A stretch of DNA of 64,000 nt from Sphingobacterium alimentarium (GCF_004342685.1 NZ_SMBZ01000001.1:124001-188000), one strand, 5' to 3'. Counted from the first letter of the stretch, positions 9,901 through 17,076 are shown. Made by a program: numbers and translations. The notes: generated by a model from the letters alone, not told the origin.

Positions 9901-9930
9901 AGTGGTTTAGCTGCTTATGATAATAAATAA
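6919..9930 (+). CDS. hsdR: type I restriction enzyme, HsdR subunit
   Basis: The motor and nuclease subunit of a type I restriction system, 1003 residues and full length. The N-terminal PD-(D/E)xK nuclease is visible as D119 with E133-L-K135. Next come superfamily 2 translocase motifs: GSGKT with K279, DECH at 383-386, GFTGTP (motif III), and QAFSRTNR (motif VI). The remaining C-terminal 300 or so residues are helical and would bind the methylase core. It cuts unmodified DNA far from the target after ATP-driven translocation, in complex with HsdM and HsdS. Start overlaps the regulator by 4 bases; the DUF1016 gene follows after 6 bases. Confidence 0.95.
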   Translation: MSKENQIEEQLIEQLKGLKYIHRPDIFDRKTLEQNFKTKFEELNRVRLSDSEFLRLREQIINPDVFAASKVLRERQYFQREDGTPLHYTLVNIKDWCKNEYEVVSQLRINTENSHQRFDVILLINGLPMVQIELKKLDISPRKAMQQIVDYKNEAGNGFGNSLLCFMQLFIVSNRTNTFYFANNIKQHFQFNADEQFLPAYHLADEKNRKIKHLEDFTDKFLKKCTLGEMISKYMVLVQSEQKMLVMRPYQIYAVKAIEECVNQNRGNGYIWHTTGSGKTLTSFKASTLLKDNPEIEKCLFVVDRKDLDRQTREEFNKFQEGSVEENTNTETLVRRLLSTDYADKVIVTTIQKLGLALDGTQKKNYKERLEPLSKQRIVFIFDECHRSQFGENHKAIKEFFPNAQLFGFTGTPIFPDNATYKIREGEYESYKTTQDIFEKELHAYTITHAIDDRNVLKFHIDYFKGEGSKSAKPGEAIAQQAVVEAILEKHDAATNERKFNAVLATASINNAIEYYQIFKELQKIKQNDNPNFVPLNIACVFSPPAQLMTKDGDQRSQKNAADIKQLQEDLTQEREDNQQNPKEKKKALMQIIADYNTQYKTNHNINEFDLYYQDVQRRIKDQKYSNKDVPHKEKIDITIVVDMLLTGFDSKFLNTLYVDKNLKYHGLIQAFSRTNRVLNDTKPYGNILDFRSQQEAVNQAIALFSGEDNKEKSREIWLVEPAPVMINKYKEAVEKLGVFMQENNLLREPEEVYNLKGDAARIAFVKNFKEVQRLKTQLDQYTDLDDRQKEKIESILSKETLQEFRSSYIETAKQLQEIQKKEGNDAPDDIQQLDFEFVLFASAVIDYDYIMRLTAENLGMKPGKQKMSKEQVKSLLKSNSNLMDEEEDLSEYIDSLDWNKGLSEEELRKGYDTFKDEKYNKEITTLANKYGLQTTVLKIFVDTIMSRMIFDGEKLTDLLEPLDLSWKERRAKELSLMEDLVPQLKKLAQGREISGLAAYDNK

Positions 9931-9936
9931 AATGAA

Positions 9937-10974
9937 ATGAGTAATCAACCTCAAATAAATATAAATGTTTCGGAGTATCGGGAGATTTTACATCAAGCGA
10001 TAAGCCAAATTAATACCGCCCGAACGCTAATTGCAAAGCAGGTAAACAGTACTGCAAATTCCGTGTATTGGAATTTGGGAAAACTACTGTTTGAAAAACA
10101 GTTAGAAGAAGGTTACGGTAGTGGTGTTGTAAAGCAATTATCTATTGACCTCAAAAATGAATTTCCAGATATGGGTTTATCGCCACGCAACTTGTGGAAT
10201 ATGAAACGCTTTTATGAACGTTATTATCAAGTAGATACAAAACTGCTACAGGGTGTAGCAGTTTTACCGTGGGGGCATAATTTGTTGCTTTTAGACAAAG
10301 TCCAATCGCTTTCTGCTGTTGCGTTTTATGCCAATGAAGTAGCTACAAAAGGCTGGTCAAGAGATTTATTGCTCAACGCCATCAAAATGGACAGCTATAG
10401 CAGTGCCGACAATCAACTAAAAACCAATAATTTCGGGAATACATTACCCGAAATAAGTGCCGAATATGCCAACGAAGTATTTAAAAGCTCGTACAATCTC
10501 GGATTTTTGGGTATTACAGAACCTGTAAAAGAATTGGAATTAGAAAACAGGTTGATAACCAAAATCAGGGCTTTTGTATTGGAATTAGGCAAAGGTTTTT
10601 CATTTATAGGTAACCAATACCGATTGGAATACAACAACAAAGAATACTTTGTAGATATGCTTTTCTTCCACAGAGGATTACAATCGTTGGTGGCTATAGA
10701 ATTAAAGATTGGCAGTTTTAAAGCCGAATACGTAGGCAAAATGAACTTGTATCTTTCCTTATTGGATAAATTGGAGAAAGGCGAAAACGAGAATCCATCT
10801 ATTGGCATTATTCTCTGTGCCGATAAAGATCATTTGGATGTAGAAATTGCTTTGCAGGACATTAATAAGCCTATTGGTGTAGCCGAATACCAGTTGCTAT
10901 TACCTAAAGAAGAACTGCAAGCGCTAGTATTGAACGAAATAAACGCAACAGAAGGAGATAATGAGCAAGAATAA
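9937..10974 (+). CDS. DUF1016 (YhcG-type) PD-(D/E)xK nuclease-like protein
   Basis: A 345-residue protein with the N-terminal DUF1016 helical domain (about residues 12-165, VYWNLGKLLFE and GLSPRNLWNMKRFYE) and the C-terminal YhcG nuclease-like domain (about 180-335). The putative catalytic residues D240 and E255-L-K257 are present and in the expected order, followed by the conserved GSFKAEYVGKMNLYLS stretch. Family members are widespread in defence and mobile regions, and their biochemical role is not settled. Here it is locked inside the restriction operon, and its 3' end overlaps hsdS by 14 bases, which argues for a joint function. Confidence 0.88.
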   Translation: MSNQPQININVSEYREILHQAISQINTARTLIAKQVNSTANSVYWNLGKLLFEKQLEEGYGSGVVKQLSIDLKNEFPDMGLSPRNLWNMKRFYERYYQVDTKLLQGVAVLPWGHNLLLLDKVQSLSAVAFYANEVATKGWSRDLLLNAIKMDSYSSADNQLKTNNFGNTLPEISAEYANEVFKSSYNLGFLGITEPVKELELENRLITKIRAFVLELGKGFSFIGNQYRLEYNNKEYFVDMLFFHRGLQSLVAIELKIGSFKAEYVGKMNLYLSLLDKLEKGENENPSIGIILCADKDHLDVEIALQDINKPIGVAEYQLLLPKEELQALVLNEINATEGDNEQE

Positions 10975-12229
10975 AAAATTGATACCCGAATTGCGTTTCC
11001 CTGAGTTTGAGAAGAATGAAACTTGGGCTGAGAGAAAACTTTCAGATGTACTCTTTGAACACAAAGAAAAAAGTACTGGAAAAGAAGAGGTTTATTCAGT
11101 GTCAGTACATAAAGGTGTAGTTAATCAAATTGAACATTTGGGGCGTGTCTTTGCCGCAAGTAATACGAGTAATTACAAAAAAGTATTGCCAGGTGATATT
11201 ATATATACTAAAAGTCCCACTGGAGATTTTCCATTTGGAATTATAAAGCAAAGTAAAGTTTCAACACCAGTTATTGTTTCACCGTTATATGGTGTCTTTA
11301 GACCTGAAACTAACGACATTGGTATTATACTGGATGCATATTTTGAATATCCAGAAAGAACAATTAATTATTTATCTTCTATCATCCAAAAGGGAGCTAA
11401 AAATACCATAAACATTCATAATGATACATTTCTTTCTAAATCTCTAATTCTACCAGTCGATAAAAAAGAACAACAAAAGATAGCGTCTTGCATTTCATCT
11501 TTAGAAGAAATGATTACAGCTCACAGCCAAAAGTTAGATTTACTTAAATCCCACAAAAAAGGATTGATGCAAAATCTTTTTCCGCAAGAGGGGGAGAAAG
11601 TACCTAGATATAGGTTTAAGGAGTTTGAGAATGATGGGGAGTGGAAGAAAAAACCTGTAAAGCAATTGTTTTCAATATTTCAAGGATATGCATTTGCAAG
11701 TAATGATAATGTCACTAGCGGAACAAGATGGATAAAAATAGCTGATGTTGGTATCCAAGAAATGAAAAATGATACGCAGTCTTTTTTACCTATGGAGTTT
11801 AAAGAAAAATATAAGAAGTTCTTAGTAAAGAAAGGTGATTATGTATTAGCTTTAACTCGTCCCATTTTAAATATGAAGCTGAAAATCGCTCGAATTGATG
11901 AAGCTTTTAATGACTCATTATTAAATCAACGTGTCGGAAAAATAGTAACTTCCAATGACAGTAGTTTTGTTTATTATCTTCTTCAAACAACAAAAATGAT
12001 TGAGAATATTAATAAAAATATTGCAGGGAATGAACCTCCGAATTTGTCTTTCCAACAAATTGAAGATATAGAAGTTTTTTTGCCTTCGAAAATGATAGAA
12101 CAACAAAAAATCGCATCTTGTCTTTCTGCATTAGATGAACTCATCACATCACAAACCGAGCAAATAGAACAATTGAAACAGCATAAAAAAGGCTTGATGC
12201 AGGGTTTGTTTCCTAAAATGAATGATTAG
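10961..12229 (+). CDS. hsdS: type I restriction enzyme, HsdS specificity subunit
   Basis: Determines the DNA target for both methylation and restriction. The 422 residues hold two target recognition domains (about 15-165 and 210-380), each followed by a conserved coiled-coil spacer. The spacers, near residues 170-207 and 381-418, are close copies of each other: QQKIASC, then an ISSLEEMIT or LSALDELIT segment, then HKKGLMQ(N/G)LFP. The start has a good ribosome site (AAGGAG at 10952-10957) although it lies within the preceding gene. The two recognition domains differ, so the target should be a bipartite, asymmetric sequence that cannot be read from the protein alone. Confidence 0.93.
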   Translation: MSKNKKLIPELRFPEFEKNETWAERKLSDVLFEHKEKSTGKEEVYSVSVHKGVVNQIEHLGRVFAASNTSNYKKVLPGDIIYTKSPTGDFPFGIIKQSKVSTPVIVSPLYGVFRPETNDIGIILDAYFEYPERTINYLSSIIQKGAKNTINIHNDTFLSKSLILPVDKKEQQKIASCISSLEEMITAHSQKLDLLKSHKKGLMQNLFPQEGEKVPRYRFKEFENDGEWKKKPVKQLFSIFQGYAFASNDNVTSGTRWIKIADVGIQEMKNDTQSFLPMEFKEKYKKFLVKKGDYVLALTRPILNMKLKIARIDEAFNDSLLNQRVGKIVTSNDSSFVYYLLQTTKMIENINKNIAGNEPPNLSFQQIEDIEVFLPSKMIEQQKIASCLSALDELITSQTEQIEQLKQHKKGLMQGLFPKMND

Positions 12230-12232
12230 AAG

Positions 12233-13417
12233 ATGAGTGGTCAAAAAAAAATATATAAGTACAAGACATTGAGAAATGTTGCAGTAAGATTAAGGGACGA
12301 TTTAAACGACCATAACTTTGTATTGTTATATGCTCATAATGGGACAGGTAAAACTCGTCTTTCTGTTGAGTTTAAAAATATTAGTAAAAGAAGAAAGAAA
12401 AGCCCAGAAATTGATACACTATACTTTAATGCATTCACTGAAGATTTATTTACTTGGGATAATGATTTAGATAATGATGAACACAGAGTTCTTTTTTTAA
12501 ACAAACATTCTAAGTTTTTTGGTGGTATTGAGGATTTAGATATCGAGAATAAAATTAGACCTATACTCCATAATTATAGTAATTTCAATTTTAGAATTGA
12601 TTTTAATTATATTAAACCTAGTGAAGAGAATATGCCTAATCCAGAAATTCATTGGGCAGTAAGATTTATTAGAGAAGAATTAGTAAATGGAGTTACGCAG
12701 AATGTCGAAAAAATAAAAGTATCTCGAGGTGAAGAGAATCTTTTTATTTGGTGTTTTTTTCTTGCAATTTATCAATTGGCAATCGATGGTGCTGAAGGTT
12801 ACGATTGGGTGAAATATGTTTATATAGACGACCCTATTTCCTCTTTGGACGAAAACAATGCTATTGCTCTAGCCTGTGGTTTAGCAACTATGATAGAAGG
12901 TGGGATATATAATGAAATTGAAGATGCTGGAGAGAAAAGAAAAGAAGAAAAAGATCGAAAAGTAAAAGTGGTAATATCCACACATCACAGTCTTTTTTTT
13001 AACGTGATGCACAATGAGCTAAAAATGAAAGGGAAAACCTATTTTCTTCATTCAATTAGCCCTCAAAATTATAGTCTTCAAAATACGGATGATACCCCAT
13101 TTTTTCATCACATCGCTTTACTGAGTGAATTGCAAAAAGTAGCAAAATCGGGAATTATTCATACGTATCACTTTAATGGTTTAAGAACAGTTATGGAAAA
13201 AGCTGTGAGTTTTTTTGGATACAATAAAATTGATGAAGTTATCCATGGATTAGAAGATGAAGTGCTTTATCACAGAGCAGTACAGTTACTTAGTCACGGA
13301 AGGCACTCCATATTTACTCCTTCAACTATGAATGATGACAATAAGGATTTATTCAAAAAAATTCTTAAAGGATTTATTGATAAATATCAATTTAAACTCC
13401 CAGATATTTTTAATTAA
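12233..13417 (+). CDS. prrC: PrrC-like anticodon nuclease with ABC-type NTPase domain
   Basis: A 394-residue protein, nearly the length of E. coli PrrC (396). The NTPase half shows a Walker A loop with G37, G39, K40 and T41, an ABC signature-like SRGEEN (164-169), Walker B and D-loop IDDPISSLDENN (D199, D200, D206) and a switch His in STHHS (H251). The PrrC/RloC-type DDP(I/V)SSLD block is diagnostic. The C-terminal domain carries R318, E322 and H355, which line up in order and spacing with R320, E324 and H356 of E. coli PrrC, the tRNA-cleaving triad. In E. coli the enzyme is held silent by its type I restriction partner and, when phage antagonises restriction, cuts tRNA-Lys in the anticodon loop. 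The gene lies between hsdS (3-base gap) and hsdM (17-base gap), which supports the same role. The tRNA target here is not predictable. Confidence 0.85.
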   Translation: MSGQKKIYKYKTLRNVAVRLRDDLNDHNFVLLYAHNGTGKTRLSVEFKNISKRRKKSPEIDTLYFNAFTEDLFTWDNDLDNDEHRVLFLNKHSKFFGGIEDLDIENKIRPILHNYSNFNFRIDFNYIKPSEENMPNPEIHWAVRFIREELVNGVTQNVEKIKVSRGEENLFIWCFFLAIYQLAIDGAEGYDWVKYVYIDDPISSLDENNAIALACGLATMIEGGIYNEIEDAGEKRKEEKDRKVKVVISTHHSLFFNVMHNELKMKGKTYFLHSISPQNYSLQNTDDTPFFHHIALLSELQKVAKSGIIHTYHFNGLRTVMEKAVSFFGYNKIDEVIHGLEDEVLYHRAVQLLSHGRHSIFTPSTMNDDNKDLFKKILKGFIDKYQFKLPDIFN

Positions 13418-13434
13418 AGAAATAATAGAAAAGA

Positions 13435-15066
13435 ATGACACAAAAACAACAACATAAAAAATTAGGCGATACACTTTGGAACATTGCGAATGACTTACGG
13501 GGAGCAATGAATGCGGATGATTTTCGTGACTATATGCTTTCGTTTCTCTTTCTTCGGTATCTATCGTTTAATTACGAGGAAGCTGCTAAAAAAGAATTGG
13601 GAAAAGATTATCCTGAAATTAAGTCAAAAGATTTAAGACCCGATTTTGTAATTCCGCCACCGTTAGAAGAATGGTACAAAAATAATGAGGGAGATGTAGA
13701 AGAGTTTGAAGAACAGATGCGTAGAAAAGTGCATTATGTTATAGAGCCTAAATATCTGTGGAGTAACATTACCGAATTGGCTCGTACGCAAAATGCTGAT
13801 TTATTAGAAACACTTGAAAATGGATTTCGCTATATTGAAAACGAATCGTTTGGTACTACCTTTAAAGGACTTTTTTCTGAAATTAATCTCAACTCGGAGA
13901 AGCTAGGAAAAACACCAAAAGAAAGAAATGACAAACTTTGTAAGATTATTGGAAAGATTGCCGAAGGGATTGCCGATTTTTCAACGGATACCGATACACT
14001 TGGAAATGCTTATGAATATTTGATTGGTAAATTTGCAGCAGGTTCAGGAAAAAAAGCAGGAGAATTTTATACACCACAAGAAGTTTCAACTATTCTTTCC
14101 GAAATCGTTACTTTAGACAGCCAAGACCCTGCAACAGGTTTGAAACCAAAGTTGGATAAAGTGCTGGATATGGCTTGCGGTTCGGGATCTTTACTTTTAA
14201 ATGTTCGTAATCAATTAAAAAACGCTAAGGGAAGTATTGGCAAAATTTACGGTCAGGAAAAGAATATTACTACCTACAACCTCGCCCGAATGAATATGTT
14301 ATTGCACGGAATGAAAGATACCGAGTTTGAGATATTCCACGGAGATACTTTGCTCAATCAATGGGATTTACTCAATGAAATGAACCCAAGCAAAAAAACA
14401 GAGTTTGATGCCATTGTTGCCAATCCACCATTTAGTTTGCGTTGGGAACCCAACGAAACAATGGGTGAAGATTTTCGTTTCAAAAGCTACGGCTTAGCTC
14501 CCAAATCGGCAGCCGATTTTGCATTTTTATTGCACGGCTTTCACTTTCTTGGTAAAGAAGGTACAATGGCGATTATTTTGCCACACGGAGTACTGTTTCG
14601 TGGCGGAGCAGAAGAGCGTATAAGAACCAAATTACTGAAAGACAACCATATTGATACGGTTATTGGTCTGCCTCCTAATTTATTTTATTCTACGGGTATT
14701 CCTGTTTGTATTTTAGTGTTGAAAAAGTGTAAAAAACAAGAGGATGTATTATTTATCAATGCAGCAGAACATTACGAAAAAGAGAAACGACAAAATTCAC
14801 TTAGTGAGAAACACATTAAAAACATTGTAGAAACGTACCAATTCCGAACTGAAAGAGAGCGGTATTCCCGTAAAGTCTCGATGGATGAAATCGAAAAGAA
14901 TGGTTATAATTTGAATATTTCCCGTTATGTAAGTACAGCAACAGAGGAAGTGATTATTGATTTAAAAGAGGTGCATAGGGAATTGGAAATAATTGAACGA
15001 AAAATCAATAGCAGTACAAACAAACACAATGAATTTTTAATAGAATTAGGTTTGAAAACAATATAA
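13435..15066 (+). CDS. hsdM: type I restriction-modification methyltransferase, HsdM subunit
   Basis: Adenine N6-methyltransferase of the complex, 543 residues. An N-terminal helical HsdM domain (about residues 8-130, LWNIANDLRGAMNADDFRDY) precedes the catalytic domain: GEFYTPQEV, the SAM loop DMACGSGSL starting at D245, and the catalytic NPPF at 330-333. A C-terminal helical extension probably contacts HsdS. It is the last gene of the operon. A terminator lies about 110 bases further on, and 15067-15174 shows no gene. Placing hsdM last, behind the anticodon nuclease, is unusual; in most type I loci hsdM precedes hsdS. Confidence 0.95.
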   Translation: MTQKQQHKKLGDTLWNIANDLRGAMNADDFRDYMLSFLFLRYLSFNYEEAAKKELGKDYPEIKSKDLRPDFVIPPPLEEWYKNNEGDVEEFEEQMRRKVHYVIEPKYLWSNITELARTQNADLLETLENGFRYIENESFGTTFKGLFSEINLNSEKLGKTPKERNDKLCKIIGKIAEGIADFSTDTDTLGNAYEYLIGKFAAGSGKKAGEFYTPQEVSTILSEIVTLDSQDPATGLKPKLDKVLDMACGSGSLLLNVRNQLKNAKGSIGKIYGQEKNITTYNLARMNMLLHGMKDTEFEIFHGDTLLNQWDLLNEMNPSKKTEFDAIVANPPFSLRWEPNETMGEDFRFKSYGLAPKSAADFAFLLHGFHFLGKEGTMAIILPHGVLFRGGAEERIRTKLLKDNHIDTVIGLPPNLFYSTGIPVCILVLKKCKKQEDVLFINAAEHYEKEKRQNSLSEKHIKNIVETYQFRTERERYSRKVSMDEIEKNGYNLNISRYVSTATEEVIIDLKEVHRELEIIERKINSSTNKHNEFLIELGLKTI

Positions 15067-15174
15067 AAGTCCTTGTACAATTGGTCTTAAATGTAAAATG
15101 AGACAGAATTTACGGAAAGAACATTGTAACCTACAAATTCGAAAAATAATTAATATTAGTTCCACAAAAACACC

Positions 15175-15210
15175 ACAGCCCACTGCTTAAATAGGTGGGC
15201 TGTTTCTTTA
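15175..15210. terminator. terminator between the defence operon and the HTH genes
   Basis: ACAGCCCAC (15175-15183) pairs with GTGGGCTGT (15195-15203), followed on the + strand by TTTCTTTA. It lies between convergent genes and ends the hsdM transcript. Confidence 0.8.
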
Positions 15211-15242
15211 ATTGACCGATACGGATAAGGCTCTTTAGTCGG

Positions 15243-15524
15243 CTACCGCTGATAGTTATCTTCCAATACCTTGATAATATCGCTTTCACGAAACAAGATT
15301 TTCCGTTCGAGTTTGATAAAAGGTATCAGTCCGTCATCCCTGTACTGTTGCAACGTTCGTTTACTGATGTGTAGCATCTCGCAAACCTGTTCGCCTGACA
15401 GGTAGATTTCCCCTTTTAAGAGTGGATGAAAATATTCTCTGATATACAGCAGTTCATTTTTGATACCTTCCACAGCTTCGAGCAGGACAAGCATATCTTC
15501 GTTTGAATTTCCAATCTGTTTCAT
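15243..15524 (-). CDS. excisionase-type HTH protein (helix-turn-helix 17), second of a pair
   Basis: A 93-residue protein with a C-terminal MerR/excisionase-like winged helix-turn-helix (VCEMLHISKRTLQQYRDDG, then IPFIKLERKILFRESDI) behind a short helical N-terminus. Such pairs accompany Bacteroidota integrative elements, where relatives (the Xis2 proteins of CTnDOT) help control excision and the transfer genes. Its ATG overlaps the stop of the upstream HTH gene by 4 bases. The role in excision or copy control is inferred from family and context. Confidence 0.75.
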   Translation of the reverse strand: MKQIGNSNEDMLVLLEAVEGIKNELLYIREYFHPLLKGEIYLSGEQVCEMLHISKRTLQQYRDDGLIPFIKLERKILFRESDIIKVLEDNYQR

Positions 15525-15817
15525 TTCTTTTGCTTTTTTAATGGTTGCTCTCCCTGCATAAGTAATTCCACTTCAGATAATCTGAAATATGTTTTCCGAT
15601 TGATTTGCGTTGCCCCAAGAATGCCTTTTGCTCTATACGTCTGCAACGTTCTTTTGCTGATATTAAGCAATTGGCAGGCTTCCTGTTGGTCGAGCCATTT
15701 CGTTGCCTGTTGCAATGCTTTATAGGGTGCAGTCATTTCCGAAATCAATAGAGAAACTTTCTTTACTTCCCTATGCAATGCCTTTAAAATCTGAATGTCT
15801 AAAACTGTTATTTCCAT
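15521..15817 (-). CDS. excisionase-type HTH protein, first of a pair
   Basis: A 98-residue protein built like its downstream neighbour: a helical N-terminus, then a winged helix-turn-helix (ACQLLNISKRTLQTYRAKG) with QINRKTYFRLSEVELLM. The two proteins share the ISKRTLQ(Q/T)YR core, suggesting ancient duplication. It is the first gene of a two-gene minus-strand unit whose probable -7 element is at 15959-15966 and whose leader is about 140 bases long. Confidence 0.75.
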   Translation of the reverse strand: MEITVLDIQILKALHREVKKVSLLISEMTAPYKALQQATKWLDQQEACQLLNISKRTLQTYRAKGILGATQINRKTYFRLSEVELLMQGEQPLKKQKK

Positions 15818-15880
15818 ATCTACATCATTAAACCTCGAAAATATAAGGTAATTATACAGAGCTTTCTAATGTTGTATCCA

Positions 15881-15902
15881 TTGGCGTTTAGTGGCGTTGT
15901 TT
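15881..15902 (+). repeat. 22-bp repeat, copy 1 (in leader of the HTH pair)
   Basis: TTGGCGTTTAGTGGCGTTGTTT matches 16935-16956 at 20 of 22 positions, same orientation. Each copy contains two or more (T)TGGC units, like iterated protein-binding sites. It sits 64 bases upstream of the first HTH gene. Confidence 0.55.
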
Positions 15903-15958
15903 TGCCAAATACTATCAAAGAAATATTAAAAAAAATCTAAAAAAGAATAAAAAGGTAG

Positions 15959-15966
15959 CAAAGATA
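15959..15966 (-). promoter_or_regulatory. -7 promoter element for the HTH gene pair
   Basis: Read on the minus strand this is TATCTTTG, a match to TAnnTTTG. A TTGG lies 22 bases upstream as a possible -33 element. That upstream part coincides with the outer arm of the structured region at 15969-16108. Confidence 0.45.
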
Positions 15967-15968
15967 AA

Positions 15969-16108
15969 GCGGACATCCACCGCACCACCCAACCAAAAGC
16001 TTACGGCATAATGGCAGGGCAAATATGGTGGCTTCGCCGAATAGTTGTGCTTGCCCTGCCACCCTTCGGGACTTATTCCGTTTCCTTTTGGTTTTTCCAC
16101 CTGTCCGC
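15969..16108. other. 140-base nested inverted-repeat region (structured RNA, or DNA site)
   Basis: Four nested pairs of arms converge on one centre. They are GCGGACA (15969-15975) with TGTCCGC (16102-16108); AACCAAAAG (15991-15999) with CTTTTGGTT (16085-16093); GGCATAA (16005-16011) with TTATTCC (16073-16079, one mismatch); and TGGCAGGGCAA (16012-16022) with TTGCCCTGCCA (16051-16061). Two small hairpins fit inside: GGCTTCGCC, and CCCTTCGGG at 16062-16070. An 87-codon frame crosses it on the minus strand but looks like by-product sequence. The region lies between DUF3408 and the HTH genes. Confidence 0.6.
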
Positions 16109-16197
16109 CTTGTTTGAATAGCTTTCTTTTTTTTCTGTTTTTTTCTTTTGGAAACAATTTTAACAGGGACTTATACATCCTGACTAAAGGACGGTTA

Positions 16198-16656
16198 TCA
16201 AAACAACGGCTTGTGCTTATCGTTATAGATTTCCTTAATCAGTTCTCCGAACTCGTGAAAATGGTATTCGATAATATTGTCCAGATACGCATAAATCGTG
16301 AGCTTATCAATCCCCATAACGTTTGTAAGCCTGTTAAACGTTTCGTGGTGTTCCTGCCGTACATAGACCGATTTGCCTTTGCTTGCATTCCTTTTAGGAA
16401 TTTTAAAGAACTGTTCGCAATAATCTTCTTTCGTCAGCTTCTTTGGTTTTGAAACATTTCTTTTGGTAATACCTGCAACCGACTTTTCATCTTCTGTTTC
16501 TACAGATTTTTCGCTTGTTTCTATTGCAGTAAGGTCATCACTATGCGGTAAGGTGTTCTGCTCATGTGCAGGTTGTTTCTTTTCATTGCCAAGAAAATTT
16601 TCTAAAGAAAAATCTTGTGCTTCGGATTGCTGTTTTTTGTTTTCTTCATCTATCAT
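16198..16656 (-). CDS. DUF3408 protein of Bacteroidota conjugative elements
   Basis: A 152-residue protein with a low-complexity, charged first half (about residues 1-75) and a conserved C-terminal domain of about 75 residues (KSVYVRQEHHETFNRLTNVM, then TIYAYLDNIIEYHFHEFG), typical of DUF3408. The C-terminal domain resembles a ribbon-helix-helix fold, suggesting DNA binding. The family is nearly always encoded beside mobilization or transfer genes; its function is unknown. Here it is divergent from the mob genes across about 540 bases of repeat-rich DNA. Confidence 0.75.
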   Translation of the reverse strand: MIDEENKKQQSEAQDFSLENFLGNEKKQPAHEQNTLPHSDDLTAIETSEKSVETEDEKSVAGITKRNVSKPKKLTKEDYCEQFFKIPKRNASKGKSVYVRQEHHETFNRLTNVMGIDKLTIYAYLDNIIEYHFHEFGELIKEIYNDKHKPLF

Positions 16657-17015
16657 ATCTATTGTTTTTAATATTATATCCCATTAGCTATTTAGTTAGC
16701 TGAACAGTCAGTTGTAAATATCATAGCACGTATGTAAGTTGCTATGCACCTATATACTCTTAATTAGCTGTTTCATTAACTGAAAAATCTGTAATCCGCC
16801 TGCAATCATTCACACTTATTTGCTGTCGGGATTTTTTGCTGTTCAGTGATTTAATTAAGGGCATAACCAATCAGCCAGCTAACCAGATACAAAGGAAATA
16901 AAAGCAATTCCAATCCACATAAAGGTGGCAGTATTTGGCGTTTATTGGCTTTGTTTGGCGTGATTGTAAGTCGTTGTTATTCAAATGGTCTTATCGAACT
17001 TTGTAACGAAAGCGA
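16657..17015. other. repeat-rich intergenic region left of mobA
   Basis: No gene is supported here. The hexamer TTAGCT or its complement recurs (near 16683, 16695, 16760 and 16874, and again at 17016 and 17027), often close to CTGAA or CAGT. Together with the 22-bp repeat at 16935, this gives an iteron-like look. It separates DUF3408 (minus) from the mobilization genes (plus) and probably holds both promoters. Confidence 0.4.
16935..16956 (+). repeat. 22-bp repeat, copy 2
   Basis: TTGGCGTTTATTGGCTTTGTTT, 20 of 22 identical to 15881-15902. It is followed at once by another TTGGCG-like unit (TTTGGCGTG). Confidence 0.55.
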
Positions 17016-17076
17016 TTAGCTTTTTCAGCTAACTCCAATCCGTTTGCAAAACGGATTTTTCTGAACTCCTGTTCAG
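17016..17076 (+). other. candidate origin of transfer (oriT): three consecutive hairpins
   Basis: Three perfect inverted repeats follow one another: TTAGCT/AGCTAA (17016-17032), AATCCGTTT/AAACGGATT (17037-17057) and CTGAAC/GTTCAG (17061-17076). They lie 120 bases upstream of mobA, where oriT is usually found in Bacteroides mobilizable elements. The nick site cannot be placed. The middle hairpin has a T run after it and could also be a terminator. Confidence 0.45.

Noticed and set aside
15915-16178. An 87-codon minus-strand frame between the HTH genes and DUF3408
   Set aside because: It is built across the arms of the nested inverted repeat, has a Phe-rich homopolymer-like end and no good ribosome site. 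The open frame is better explained as a by-product of the structure.
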